A stretch of DNA of 64,000 bases, from the NCBI RefSeq assembly GCF_001686925.1, contig NZ_LVEN01000044.1, positions 248,001-312,000 of the forward strand, in the 5' to 3' direction. Within the stretch, counting starts at the first letter, position 1, and each line of letters starts with the position of its first letter. Of this stretch, positions 27,135 to 35,065 are shown piece after piece. The notes beneath the pieces are model-generated. The model searched no databases and was not told the DNA's origin. It was given only the letters and a program-made list of their open reading frames with translations. The position numbers and the translations under genes were made by a program. The DNA is from Flavobacterium piscis. Its GTDB lineage: Bacteria > Bacteroidota > Bacteroidia > Flavobacteriales > Flavobacteriaceae.

Positions 27135-27347
27135 TTAATCTTCCCATCCGCAAAGTGTAAGGCCTAAACCTTTTGCCTGTTTCAGGGATGTTTTTACAGT
27201 TCCGTGATTACAAGATGATAAGCCGCGGCAGGTTTCATTAAAATGATACTTTTTTGCACCGGTTGGGCCACAAATATAAACAGCGGCTTCAGGAGGCATA
27301 AAAGAAGTTAAAAAAACAAATAGTAAGAGTAAGGAATATTTTATCAT
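27135..27347 (-). CDS. Small secreted cysteine-containing protein
   Basis: A 70-residue product with an N-terminal signal peptide (MIKYSLLLLFVFLTSFMPPEAA) and a short mature domain with four cysteines: VYICGPTGAKKYHFNETCRGLSSCNHGTVKTSL...LTLCGWED. The pattern (YICxxxGAKKYH, NxTCRGLSxC, LGLTLCGWED) is a recurrent small Bacteroidota protein of unknown function, as far as I recall. It follows the lipoprotein gene by 5 nt, so the two form an operon. The cysteines could form disulfides or bind a metal. Confidence 0.75.
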   Translation of the reverse strand: MIKYSLLLLFVFLTSFMPPEAAVYICGPTGAKKYHFNETCRGLSSCNHGTVKTSLKQAKGLGLTLCGWED

Positions 27348-27352
27348 AGTTT

Positions 27353-27763
27353 TTATTTGACAATTAATTGGTATTTATTTCCTTGTAAATCGGTGGCATT
27401 TAGTTTTCCGTACGCAACCCATTCAGTGTTAATTTCAATATCAGGAATAGTATCGTTAAGTAAAATCCCGGCACCGTATTTTCCCTGAACATTGATATTT
27501 CCGAAAACCGAATCGCCGTCAATGTCTATTCCTTTCACATCATAATTGTATTCGTATTGCCCGGAATGTCCGGTTCTGTATTGGTATTGGTAAGTGTCGT
27601 TGACATGATACGTTTTTGCTTCTTCGGCTTTTATTGTTTTTCGATCATCGGGCGTAATTACTTGTTTTAAAAACGAATTAATTTCCGGTGGAGGAGGAGC
27701 AGAAGCTTTTTTACAGGAAAAAAACGTAATTAATAAAAATAAGATGAGGTAGTTTTTTTGCAT
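27353..27763 (-). CDS. Lipoprotein of unknown function
   Basis: A 136-residue product with lipoprotein signal MQKNYLILFLLITFFSC (lipobox FFSC). A PPPPEI segment follows, then a beta-rich domain (YQYQYRTGHSGQYEYNYDVKGIDIDGDSVFGNINVQGKYGAG...EWVAYGKLNATDLQGNKYQLIV). It is the first gene of a two-gene unit with the small cysteine protein 5 nt behind it. No function is known to me. Confidence 0.72.
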   Translation of the reverse strand: MQKNYLILFLLITFFSCKKASAPPPPEINSFLKQVITPDDRKTIKAEEAKTYHVNDTYQYQYRTGHSGQYEYNYDVKGIDIDGDSVFGNINVQGKYGAGILLNDTIPDIEINTEWVAYGKLNATDLQGNKYQLIVK

Positions 27764-27799
27764 AGGCGTTTTGAATAAAAAAAATTATTTAGTCAAATG

Positions 27800-27838
27800 T
27801 AAACTCATTTAGAATCGATATTTTATGGAAATCCGTAA
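27800..27838. repeat. Direct repeat flanking the ATPase-nuclease cassette, left copy
   Basis: TATTTTATGGAAATCCGTAA at 27819-27838 is identical to 32124-32143. The 19 nt before it also align, with seven differences that are all transitions. Offset between the copies is 4305 bp. Confidence 0.75.
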
Positions 27839-27874
27839 ATAAACAATGATATAGCATAAATTTTATTGGCTCAA

Positions 27875-28906
27875 TCAAATTTCATTAATATCCTTTTCGA
27901 TTAATTTAAACTTATCTTTTACATCATCTCCTGTATAAAAATCTAATAAATCTTTCTTTGTTAATGTTCCAATATTTAAAAAACGTTTTAAATATTCTTG
28001 ATTAAATTCCATTAATAATATTGACTTTTCTAATTGTTTTAGAATTGCTTTATTATTTTCAATATTGTTTATTACTAATGATTTAATAGAAAGTATTTCA
28101 TTGATGTCTTTGATAATTCTATTTACAATCATTGCAAGAACATTTTTATCAAGTTCAATTTCTTTTGAATTTAAAGCGATATCACGTGCAAGCATATAGG
28201 CAATGGCAAGATTAGAATAATCTCCTTTTTGTGAGTTTATGATAGCAATAAAACCTACGCTTGGAATGTAACCAACATTATCAAAATTTTTAAGTATTGA
28301 ATTGTCAATTAATGAAATATCAAAAACAATTAAACTCACTTTTGAATCCCTGTTTGCTTGTGTTTCTATTAATTGACTCCAAGCTGTATCACTTTTTCTT
28401 GTGAATATTTCTTTATTTTCAATTTCTCCAAAGCGAATGCTTTTATCAAACTTACATTCAATCGCAATTTTTAAATCAGACATTCCATTTACTTCGCAAA
28501 TAATATCTCCAGTTTTGTTTCTAGGAATATTTCCACTGGTATTTCCAGTTAAGAAAGCCCTGTCCTTTAATCTCTTTTCTGAGAAATAATTGTTGAGATA
28601 GTCTGCAATATCATCTTCAGCAAGTGAACCTTTTATTGTCGATTTATAAAAAAGTTCTTTTTTCATTTCGAAAATCATTTTGAGACTTTCAAGTTCTGTT
28701 CCCAATTCATTATTAGTTTTCGCTAAGAATGAAGAAATTCTATCTTCCATTAATGCTAAAACTCCAATATAAATTGCACGTAAAAGTTTTTCATCTCTTT
28801 CGCTTACAGAAAGGTTATCAAAGTAATTGAAAACGATTTGGTTTTCTATTTCAAACTCTTGGATTTCTAAGCGTTTGAGTTGCTGGTTTAGTTTTATTGT
28901 TGACAT
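27875..28906 (-). CDS. Putative PD-(D/E)xK nuclease of a candidate defence cassette
   Basis: A 343-residue protein. Residues 93-152 look like a restriction-endonuclease core: a helix with a conserved glutamate (KGSLAEDDIADYLNNYF, E97), then GDIICEVNG (D134), then the strand LKIAIECKFDK giving E150-x-K152. A following strand, SKVSLIVFDISL, fits the fold. The long N-terminal helix and C-terminal coiled region are unassigned. The gene starts 2 nt after the ABC ATPase stop, so it is surely co-expressed. The nuclease role is inferred from motif spacing only. Confidence 0.6.
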   Translation of the reverse strand: MSTIKLNQQLKRLEIQEFEIENQIVFNYFDNLSVSERDEKLLRAIYIGVLALMEDRISSFLAKTNNELGTELESLKMIFEMKKELFYKSTIKGSLAEDDIADYLNNYFSEKRLKDRAFLTGNTSGNIPRNKTGDIICEVNGMSDLKIAIECKFDKSIRFGEIENKEIFTRKSDTAWSQLIETQANRDSKVSLIVFDISLIDNSILKNFDNVGYIPSVGFIAIINSQKGDYSNLAIAYMLARDIALNSKEIELDKNVLAMIVNRIIKDINEILSIKSLVINNIENNKAILKQLEKSILLMEFNQEYLKRFLNIGTLTKKDLLDFYTGDDVKDKFKLIEKDINEI

Positions 28907-28908
28907 GA

Positions 28909-31218
28909 TTAGTTTATTGTTGAAGCTTCTAATGCATCATAATGTAGTTTGTCATTTGTTTTTATTAATTCTATAAGATCATCGCATGCATGTTCTATAT
29001 CTGAAATAAAATTACTGTGCGTTTGTAATCGATCAAGGTTATTAAAATGACTGAAGTAATGCAATAATTTAAGAATACGTTTTGATTCTTGTTTTCCAAA
29101 AACAACTTCGGCTCTCCCATCTACTTCCTCTTTCATATTAGGATATTTTGTTAATGTATACATTTCTAAAAATCTTCTTACTATATTAGGTATTGTAAAC
29201 AATTTTGGAGATAATGTCCTGTCTGGATTCTTTGTAAACTCTAGTATTTCACCAAATAAGAAATGATATTCAGATGATATTGTACTAAATATAGCGGGTA
29301 ATTTTTGGATTTCAGCTTCATTTTTATTTCTTGAAATAAAATATTTTGATTCCTTATTATTAAATGCTCCTTTTTTGGGTAATTCCTTTAGTAAATTTAA
29401 AAACTCTAAATTATGTGTTGAAACAAAAAGCTGTTTACATTTGAGAACCCACTGTAGGTTTTGAGGTTTATTAGGATCTATGATTTTTTTATCAAAAAAA
29501 ATTTCCTTCAATAATGAATTAATTTGAAAAATATGATTACTATCCAAACTTGATATTGGATCATCAATGTATATGATATAATTATTTAATTTACCCTTTT
29601 CTTCTATACTTTTTAGATTAACAAAAAAATGTGAAAAAGAAATTGCCATTTTCTCCCCTTCGCTTAGATTTTCTGCTAATTCGCTTCCTCTCATTAAATT
29701 AAATTTTTTTGTTGATGTATTTAATCTAATTTCTATATCATCTCTACTTAAAAAACTCTGGATAAAAGAATTGAATAATATTGATCCTGCAGCATCACTT
29801 TCTTTAGATGAGTTAAGTTGAAATATTTCATTTGTATATTTCTTAACTTTTTGATCTAATATTTCTAAATGATTTTTAGCTTTTTCATATTTATTTTTTT
29901 TAGATAAATATTTTGTATTTTTTAAATATATTGCAACTAAATGATTTTTATAATGATCTCTCTCCTTAGTCATAATTTCATTGAAGTCATCAAAAAAATT
30001 ATTATTTTCTTTAATAAGTTGATTAAAAGAATCAACACATTTTAAAGTATTAATATTACCATTTGTTTTAAAATTTATTTTGACGTTTGAATAAATTTTA
30101 CTGGTATATTTCGATTGTAAAATCTTTGTAATTTTATTTAAATGTTTTTTGTAATTATAAATTTCCTTTGAAATACTAGTTTCTAATTTTGTAAACTGAT
30201 GTTGAAAGTTTTCATTTAAATCATTTATGCTTAAAGGTATATTTAATTCTTTAAGTTTAACTTCTTCTTCCTCAATTAGAAAAAGAATGTCATCAATATC
30301 TTGCTTTAGTTTAGACGATTCATTTTGAAAGTAATTTAATAAATTTTTATACTTGGCATTACTTATTTGATTTCCACAAAATTTGCAATTATCATTCAAT
30401 TCGTGAATCTCTAATCCTTTTTTTGCCCAATAATATGCTTTAGGATCATCATCTAAAATTTTTATTACATTAGATTTAGAAGGAATTGATGACAGCGCCG
30501 CTTTTGTTAATTCAATTATTTGTTCATAAGAACTTATAAAATTGATGTTTTCAATTTTAGGCTTAGCATTTTCAATTTTTACAGTTTTTACAATTTTTTC
30601 TAGATCTGGCTTTGATTTAATAATATGTTTTTCTAAGTCAGGAATAATTTTGTCTCTAATTTTTTTTAAATGTGCTTTATTGAATTCTATAAGGCTTGAA
30701 AAAGAATCGTTTTTAATTCTACCAGCTTCAATAGTAAATAGATTTTCGAAATCTTCATATTGTTGCATTATGATTTCTAAGTTTTCCTTTTTACCTTTAA
30801 TAGATGAGGTACCAATAATTAAATCTATTAAGTTATTAAGTCTGTCTATTTCAGAAGAAATTTTAGCATTATTTCCAACTTCAAAAAAAATTGCATTTAT
30901 ATTCTCATCAAATTCCCATCGCAAATTTTCTTTAGCATACTCTGCATTAAAAACTAATACTTCATAAGGAAATGTGACTAAGTTGGTTTTATCATAACTA
31001 ATATTGTCACACGATAATTTAAACGATCCATTTTTGTAGCTATTATGTATAGTCTTATCTCTCAAAGACGAAAATATTCTTGATAATGTTGTCTTTCCCG
31101 AATAATTCCATCCATAAATAATATTTTTTTCTTTAAAATTTTCAATATCTATAATGTTATTCCATTCGAAATTTTTATAGATGCCAAAATTTTTGATAAA
31201 ATCAATTTTTGTTATCAT
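28909..31218 (-). CDS. AAA_13-type ABC ATPase resembling RloC/PrrC anticodon nucleases
   Basis: A 769-residue ATPase. The Walker A is GWNYSGKT (36-43), the ABC signature LSEGEK (518-523), Walker B IIYIDDP (548-554) and the switch His602 (STHN). The middle is long coiled coil carrying a CKFC pair (Cys278, Cys281), like the zinc hook of RloC. The C-terminus has IPNIVRRFLE (R681, E685) and a later LHYFSH (H720, H724). The R-x3-E then His order resembles the PrrC catalytic triad R320, E324, H356. So it may be a DNA-damage or phage-triggered tRNA nuclease, or only an ATPase working with the adjacent nuclease gene. Confidence 0.75.
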   Translation of the reverse strand: MITKIDFIKNFGIYKNFEWNNIIDIENFKEKNIIYGWNYSGKTTLSRIFSSLRDKTIHNSYKNGSFKLSCDNISYDKTNLVTFPYEVLVFNAEYAKENLRWEFDENINAIFFEVGNNAKISSEIDRLNNLIDLIIGTSSIKGKKENLEIIMQQYEDFENLFTIEAGRIKNDSFSSLIEFNKAHLKKIRDKIIPDLEKHIIKSKPDLEKIVKTVKIENAKPKIENINFISSYEQIIELTKAALSSIPSKSNVIKILDDDPKAYYWAKKGLEIHELNDNCKFCGNQISNAKYKNLLNYFQNESSKLKQDIDDILFLIEEEEVKLKELNIPLSINDLNENFQHQFTKLETSISKEIYNYKKHLNKITKILQSKYTSKIYSNVKINFKTNGNINTLKCVDSFNQLIKENNNFFDDFNEIMTKERDHYKNHLVAIYLKNTKYLSKKNKYEKAKNHLEILDQKVKKYTNEIFQLNSSKESDAAGSILFNSFIQSFLSRDDIEIRLNTSTKKFNLMRGSELAENLSEGEKMAISFSHFFVNLKSIEEKGKLNNYIIYIDDPISSLDSNHIFQINSLLKEIFFDKKIIDPNKPQNLQWVLKCKQLFVSTHNLEFLNLLKELPKKGAFNNKESKYFISRNKNEAEIQKLPAIFSTISSEYHFLFGEILEFTKNPDRTLSPKLFTIPNIVRRFLEMYTLTKYPNMKEEVDGRAEVVFGKQESKRILKLLHYFSHFNNLDRLQTHSNFISDIEHACDDLIELIKTNDKLHYDALEASTIN

Positions 31219-31227
31219 ATTTTATGG

Positions 31228-31476
31228 TTAAAATTCGACTTTCCATCTAGGGCTATACATATTCTCTGTAATTTTTATGTCATTAATTGAAGAAATAATA
31301 CCCCCTCTTATTGCTCCTTTATTTAAATCATGAGCAAAAAATATTTCGATTCCTCCTTTAATTCTAAAACTATAAGGTTCAACTTCTCTCAATCCTTCAT
31401 TGCTTCCATCTTTTTCTGTATAATCGATGAAAATTATTTTTAAATTTTGACCTGCATATATAATTGAATCTTTCAT
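31228..31476 (-). CDS. Small WYL-like domain protein of the cassette
   Basis: An 82-residue protein. The stretch REVEPYSFRIKGGIEIFFAHDLNKGAIRGGIISSINDIKITEN resembles the second half of WYL domains, an SH3-like ligand-binding fold common in regulators of prokaryotic defence. There is no DNA-binding domain. It lies 2 nt after the KTSC-like gene and 9 nt before the ATPase gene, inside a tight operon. It may sense a nucleotide-type ligand for the ATPase. The family call is tentative. Confidence 0.55.
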   Translation of the reverse strand: MKDSIIYAGQNLKIIFIDYTEKDGSNEGLREVEPYSFRIKGGIEIFFAHDLNKGAIRGGIISSINDIKITENMYSPRWKVEF

Positions 31477-31478
31477 AG

Positions 31479-31694
31479 TTAATCATATTTAAATTTTACA
31501 TGAGAATTAATATAACTGTTCAATCCAGAACCTGCTGAAGCTAATCTTTTCATATTTTCGACATTAACTTGTCCTGCTTTTCTATAGCTATATTGATAAG
31601 TACTTCCTGAAGAAAATCTTACCCTTATGTAATCTGATCCAATTTCATAAGCTGAAACTCCCGATCCACTGCTTCTATTTGCATATCTTTCCAT
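31479..31694 (-). CDS. Small KTSC-like domain protein of the cassette
   Basis: A 71-residue protein: SSGSGVSAYEIGSDYIRVRFSSGSTYQYSYRKAGQVNVENMKRLASAGSGLNSYINSHVK. It has the KTSC-domain layout: a short beta meander with F-x-S/x-GSTYxY, then a helix and a small-residue-rich stretch ending in an N-x-I segment. KTSC domains are small, of unclear role, and occur near nucleases and replication or repair genes. It is second in the five-gene cassette, with 2-nt spacing on both sides. Confidence 0.6.
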   Translation of the reverse strand: MERYANRSSGSGVSAYEIGSDYIRVRFSSGSTYQYSYRKAGQVNVENMKRLASAGSGLNSYINSHVKFKYD

Positions 31695-31696
31695 AA

Positions 31697-31984
31697 TTAT
31701 ATCTCAGCATAAATTTCAGACATTCCTTGATCACCTCTTTTATAATCATTTCGAGTACTAAAAGTATCATTAGTAACTTCTATGTCGTCGGCTTTTCTAA
31801 GGTCATATATTTTCCATCCCATTTTTCCAGATGATGAAAATCCGTCAATTTGATAAGCTCTTATTGCTTCATTCCCTGCAGTAGTTTTTCCGTAACAATG
31901 TGGTTCAACGACTCTTGATTTTCCTTCGTATGAAAACTCAATGATGTTTTGATTTTCGATTGCTTCAATAATTTGATTGTTCAT
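31697..31984 (-). CDS. Small WYL-domain-like protein, first gene of the cassette
   Basis: A 95-residue protein: IIEAIENQNIIEFSYEGKSRVVEPHCYGKTTAGNEAIRAYQIDG, then GWKIYDLRKADDIEVTNDTFS. The pattern of a strand, R-x-VEPHxYG, NExxRAYQxxG and GWKxYDLxK is that of short WYL-like proteins without a helix-turn-helix. As first gene it could sense a ligand or modulate the cassette. It is preceded by an operator-like inverted repeat at 32043-32063. Confidence 0.6.
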   Translation of the reverse strand: MNNQIIEAIENQNIIEFSYEGKSRVVEPHCYGKTTAGNEAIRAYQIDGFSSSGKMGWKIYDLRKADDIEVTNDTFSTRNDYKRGDQGMSEIYAEI

Positions 31985-32042
31985 AATTTTGGTTTTATAG
32001 TTAATAGATTAATTTTCTAAATCTAATTAGAATTGAGTTACT

Positions 32043-32063
32043 CAGGTAGAGTACTAATACCTG
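32043..32063 (-). promoter_or_regulatory. Operator-like inverted repeat before the cassette
   Basis: CAGGTA (32043-32048) and TACCTG (32058-32063) form a 6-bp inverted repeat with a 9-nt spacer, about 60 nt upstream of the first cassette gene. It could bind an autoregulator; the binder is unknown. Confidence 0.3.
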
Positions 32064-32104
32064 ATTTTGTTTTACCTAATTATTTTTTTTAAACAATTCA
32101 AACT

Positions 32105-32143
32105 TAAACCTATTTGAAACCAGTATTTTATGGAAATCCGTAA
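32105..32143. repeat. Direct repeat flanking the ATPase-nuclease cassette, right copy
   Basis: Second copy of the repeat at 27800-27838, in the same orientation: 32 of 39 positions identical, with the last 20 perfect. It lies outside the first cassette gene and just before the terminator of the response regulator operon. Confidence 0.75.
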
Positions 32144-32170
32144 TCCGTATTTTTTTAAATTTTAAGCCAT

Positions 32171-32193
32171 AAAAAAAGCCCCCGAAGGAGCTC
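32171..32193 (-). terminator. Terminator of the kinase/response-regulator operon
   Basis: On the minus strand AGCTCC and GGGGCT pair around a TTCG tetraloop (one G-U pair), followed by seven Ts. It lies 28 nt past the regulator's stop. Confidence 0.8.
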
Positions 32194-32221
32194 TATAGAA
32201 TTAATAATTTATAACGAGATT

Positions 32222-32890
32222 TTAAATAATCCCCATATCTTTTGCAATAGAAACCAGATGAACGGTATTATTTGCTTTAAAAAAGTCTTTTAGTTTAGAA
32301 AGTCTTTTTTCCATTGCACTTTTGCTGTTGGGTTTGATGCCTAAGTCTTTAAAGATTTGTATGATTTCGTCTTGTGCAGTTCCAGATGATAGGTGTTTTA
32401 AGATTTGAATGTCTAAATCATCGATTTCAAAATTGCTTTTTTCCTGAAGCGCCGCAGCAACTTCATAAGAAATAAATTTTTGATCTGAAGTCGAAGTGAT
32501 ATGAATTGCCTTTTTTAGATCTTCAATACTATTTCGGCCTTTTAATACAAAGCCATCAATATCAGCATTATCAAAAAGAGACTTAATGCGATGGCTTTTA
32601 TCTTCTACAGAATAGGCTATAATTTTAATATCTGGCTGTAATTCCCTAACTTTTTCAACAAGTTCATCGCCACATGTAATCTGTACATCACGATGGTCTT
32701 TTTTAAAAGAAAGATCACTAATTAATAAGTCATAAGGTTCATTATCCAGAATGGCTTTTCGTATTTTTAGAAAAGCATCATCACAATATTTTGCATGCTG
32801 AAAATTGACAATATCTAAGTTTTTTAAGGTTTGCTCGATTCCTAAATTTATATCTTCAAGATCTTCGGCAATTATTACTTTTTTAAACAT
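32222..32890 (-). CDS. Response regulator of the TPR-kinase module
   Basis: A 222-residue protein. The receiver domain keeps the acidic pocket (E9, D10) and the phosphoacceptor D59 in PYDLLISDLSF. The C-terminal part (about 150-222, DLDIQILKHLSSGTAQDEIIQIFKDLGIKPNSKSAMEKRLSKLKDFF) is a divergent LuxR/NarL-type helix-turn-helix. The start lies 7 nt downstream of the stop of the kinase at 32898, so they form a two-component pair. The distant paralogous kinase at 22076 may also signal to it. Confidence 0.88.
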   Translation of the reverse strand: MFKKVIIAEDLEDINLGIEQTLKNLDIVNFQHAKYCDDAFLKIRKAILDNEPYDLLISDLSFKKDHRDVQITCGDELVEKVRELQPDIKIIAYSVEDKSHRIKSLFDNADIDGFVLKGRNSIEDLKKAIHITSTSDQKFISYEVAAALQEKSNFEIDDLDIQILKHLSSGTAQDEIIQIFKDLGIKPNSKSAMEKRLSKLKDFFKANNTVHLVSIAKDMGII

Positions 32891-32897
32891 AAGGCTT

Positions 32898-34601
32898 TTA
32901 TTTAGGCAGAGTTATTTTTACTTTGAATCCTTTATCAGGTTCAGTGTCAAAAGTAATAGTTCCTTTTATGGCCAGAATACGGTTTTCCATATTTTGCAAA
33001 CCATTTTTTGCAATTTGATTTTTTTGGCAGCCTTTTCCGTTATCCGTATAATCAATAAAAATAATTTTTCCGTTGCTGTCAAACTTTACAACAACCAATG
33101 TGGCCTGACTATGTTTTGTCATGTTGACCATTAACTCTTGCAGAATTCTGTGAATAGCGACTTTTTTTATATTATCGACTAATTCCCAATTCACTTTTTC
33201 GATATTATTTATAATGACGTTTGTAATGTTGGTATTATAAGTCGAAAGCATTTCTTTTAAGTTACCGGCATAATTTGTTGTAACATCAATAGTACTATTT
33301 TCCTGCGAAATTCTGCGAACGCGGGAATAAATATGATCTAGTTTTTGAATCAGCGTTTCCTTTGCATTCTCGCTGCTTAAGGGCTGCGTCTGGGTAAAAG
33401 TCATGGCATAAAAAACATCGTTTGCCAGTTCATCATGAATATCTTTGGCAATACGGGTTTCGGTATCGTAGGCGGTTTTTATTTTTTCGATTCGGCCTCT
33501 GTTTCTATAATAGCGTATTAGAATAACAATAACAATTATCAAGAAGATCACCCCAATTCCGGCCACTACTTTTTGATATTTTTGTTCCTGTATCGACAAT
33601 AAATTCTCTGCTTTTTCTAATCGCAGTTTTTGATTTTCGTCTTTTTCTTTTTTAGAATCGTATTTAATTTTGGCAAACTTGTTTTTAAAGTTGTTGCGAA
33701 CCTTTATAATACTATCATTTATAGTAATATACTTTTGTGCATATTGTGCATTTTTATTTCCGGAATCATTAGAGATTAAAAACGATAAAGCTTTCAAACG
33801 TTCATCGACACTATTAAATCTTGTAGCGATTTCATATGCCGCCTGAGCATATTGATTAGATTTTTTAGAATCAGTTTTTAAAAAATATTCTGCGAGGTGT
33901 AAATTGCTTTCGATGCTTCCGTAAAAATCATCAATTTGTTTTCTCAATTGATAACCTTCGTTCATTAGGGAAAGTCCTTTTTCGGTTATTCCATTTTTAA
34001 AATAAGCAAACCCTAAATTGTCAAGAATCCGTGCTTTTCTAACAGGATCTTTGCCAAGAGACTTTTCGTTTAGAATAGGTTCTAAGATAGTTATGGCTTT
34101 ATCATATTTTTTTTGATGAGTATATACAACAGCAATATTATTTAAAGGAGATTGTTTTGATCCTTCATCTGTGCAATCTTTTAGCGCTTCTTTATAATAA
34201 AAAATAGCATCATTATAAAGAGAAAGTTCTTTATCTGCAATTCCAAAGAAATTATTTATCGAAGCACTATATACATCTTTCTTTTTAAGATAGGGTAAAG
34301 CTTCTGTTAGTGTTTCTTTACTGCCATAATAATCGCCGTTTATTTGTTGAATAGAGGCCATTTGAATAAGGTTGTAAACAATATTTACACTGTCTTTAAT
34401 TGTTTCAAAATTTATTTTTGATTTATTAAAAGAATAAAAAGCACTATTAAAATTCTTATTCTGGACATTTGTTATTCCAATTTTTTGAAATTCGACAGCT
34501 ACTTTTATAATGGATGTTCTATCTACAGGCTTTATGTTTTCTTTTTTGCAGGAAAGAAAACATAAAAAGATAATACAACAAAAAAACGGGGATCGTAACA
34601 T
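32898..34601 (-). CDS. TPR-containing membrane sensor histidine kinase, module copy 2
   Basis: A 567-residue paralogue of the kinase at 22076: an N-terminal lipobox-like signal (MLRSPFFCCIIFLCFLSC), tetratricopeptide repeats, the shared KVRNNFKNKFAKIKYD segment, a coiled coil, one membrane helix (IGVIFLIIVIVILIRYYRN), then the NarL-type core with phosphoacceptor RIAKDIHDELANDV, N-box ELMVNMTKHSQAT, DNGKGC and GLQNMENR. The response regulator follows after 7 nt and the tiny lipoprotein lies 63 nt upstream. The N-terminus suggests lipid anchoring before a normal membrane crossing, which would be unusual for a kinase. Confidence 0.92.
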   Translation of the reverse strand: MLRSPFFCCIIFLCFLSCKKENIKPVDRTSIIKVAVEFQKIGITNVQNKNFNSAFYSFNKSKINFETIKDSVNIVYNLIQMASIQQINGDYYGSKETLTEALPYLKKKDVYSASINNFFGIADKELSLYNDAIFYYKEALKDCTDEGSKQSPLNNIAVVYTHQKKYDKAITILEPILNEKSLGKDPVRKARILDNLGFAYFKNGITEKGLSLMNEGYQLRKQIDDFYGSIESNLHLAEYFLKTDSKKSNQYAQAAYEIATRFNSVDERLKALSFLISNDSGNKNAQYAQKYITINDSIIKVRNNFKNKFAKIKYDSKKEKDENQKLRLEKAENLLSIQEQKYQKVVAGIGVIFLIIVIVILIRYYRNRGRIEKIKTAYDTETRIAKDIHDELANDVFYAMTFTQTQPLSSENAKETLIQKLDHIYSRVRRISQENSTIDVTTNYAGNLKEMLSTYNTNITNVIINNIEKVNWELVDNIKKVAIHRILQELMVNMTKHSQATLVVVKFDSNGKIIFIDYTDNGKGCQKNQIAKNGLQNMENRILAIKGTITFDTEPDKGFKVKITLPK

Positions 34602-34664
34602 AAATGGTACTTTCCCCGAAAATAGTGATTAATTGTAAATTAAAGACTTTTATTGATTATTATT

Positions 34665-34832
34665 TTATTGTTTTGGCGGTGGTGGTGGCGGAACCACGAT
34701 AGGAGAATCTCCAGGTCCGTCAGCGTATGCTGGTATTTCAGGTTTTGTTTTAGTATCTTCGAAATCATCAGCAGTACAAGAAATCATAGTTGTCAATAGA
34801 GCGCACGCTCCCAATAATATTAGCTTTTTCAT
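34665..34832 (-). CDS. Tiny YADGPGD lipoprotein, module copy 2 (55 residues)
   Basis: Read directly from the minus strand: ATG at 34832, stop TAA at 34665-34667. The product has signal peptide MKKLILLGACALLTTMISC (lipobox MISC, Cys19), an acidic linker (TADDFEDTKTK) and the C-terminus YADGPGDSPIVVPPPPPPKQ. The ending matches the 61-residue protein at 23852-24037, and both stand directly before a TPR kinase. It is too short for many gene callers. Preservation of signal, lipobox and tail in both copies argues for selection. Role unknown. Confidence 0.8.
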   Translation of the reverse strand: MKKLILLGACALLTTMISCTADDFEDTKTKPEIPAYADGPGDSPIVVPPPPPPKQ

Positions 34833-34849
34833 TTTTTTTTATATTTAAG

Positions 34850-35065
34850 GATTAAGCATGAGTATTGCTGTTCGGAACTTTTCCGGAACTTTTAGTGCAA
34901 CATCATTTTGTGTTGGGAAGTGAAGTGTGTAGACAGTAAAATTTTATTTATACTTCCCGGATAAACTCCGTTTTACGGTTTTCCACACTTTGTTAATTAA
35001 ACTAGTTTGTACATTTGTTCTAATCGCGAAATAAAACAAGAACTAATTTTGTTATTGCAAATGTA
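34850..35065 (-). ncRNA. Candidate structured 5' leader of lipoprotein-kinase module 2 (pseudoknot-like)
   Basis: Homologous to 24060-24270. In the plus-strand view, helix A pairs GTGT (34927-34930) with ACAC (34985-34988) and GTAAAA (34936-34941) with TTTTAC (34971-34976). Helix B pairs GGGAAGT (34915-34921) with ACTTCCC (34952-34958). Compared with copy 1, a G-C pair became A-T in helix A and an A-T pair became G-C in helix B. The minus strand TACATTTG at 35058-35065 is a perfect -7 promoter box, giving a leader of about 215 nt. Confidence 0.55.

Noticed and set aside
30542-30967. 141-codon plus-strand frame antisense to the ABC ATPase
   Set aside because: Shadow of a strongly supported gene; its hydrophobicity arises from antisense of charged coiled-coil codons.
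22076-34832. The two kinase modules as ends of one composite transposon
   Set aside because: They are same-orientation paralogues differing in many residues, with no transposase between or beside them; ancient duplication explains them better.
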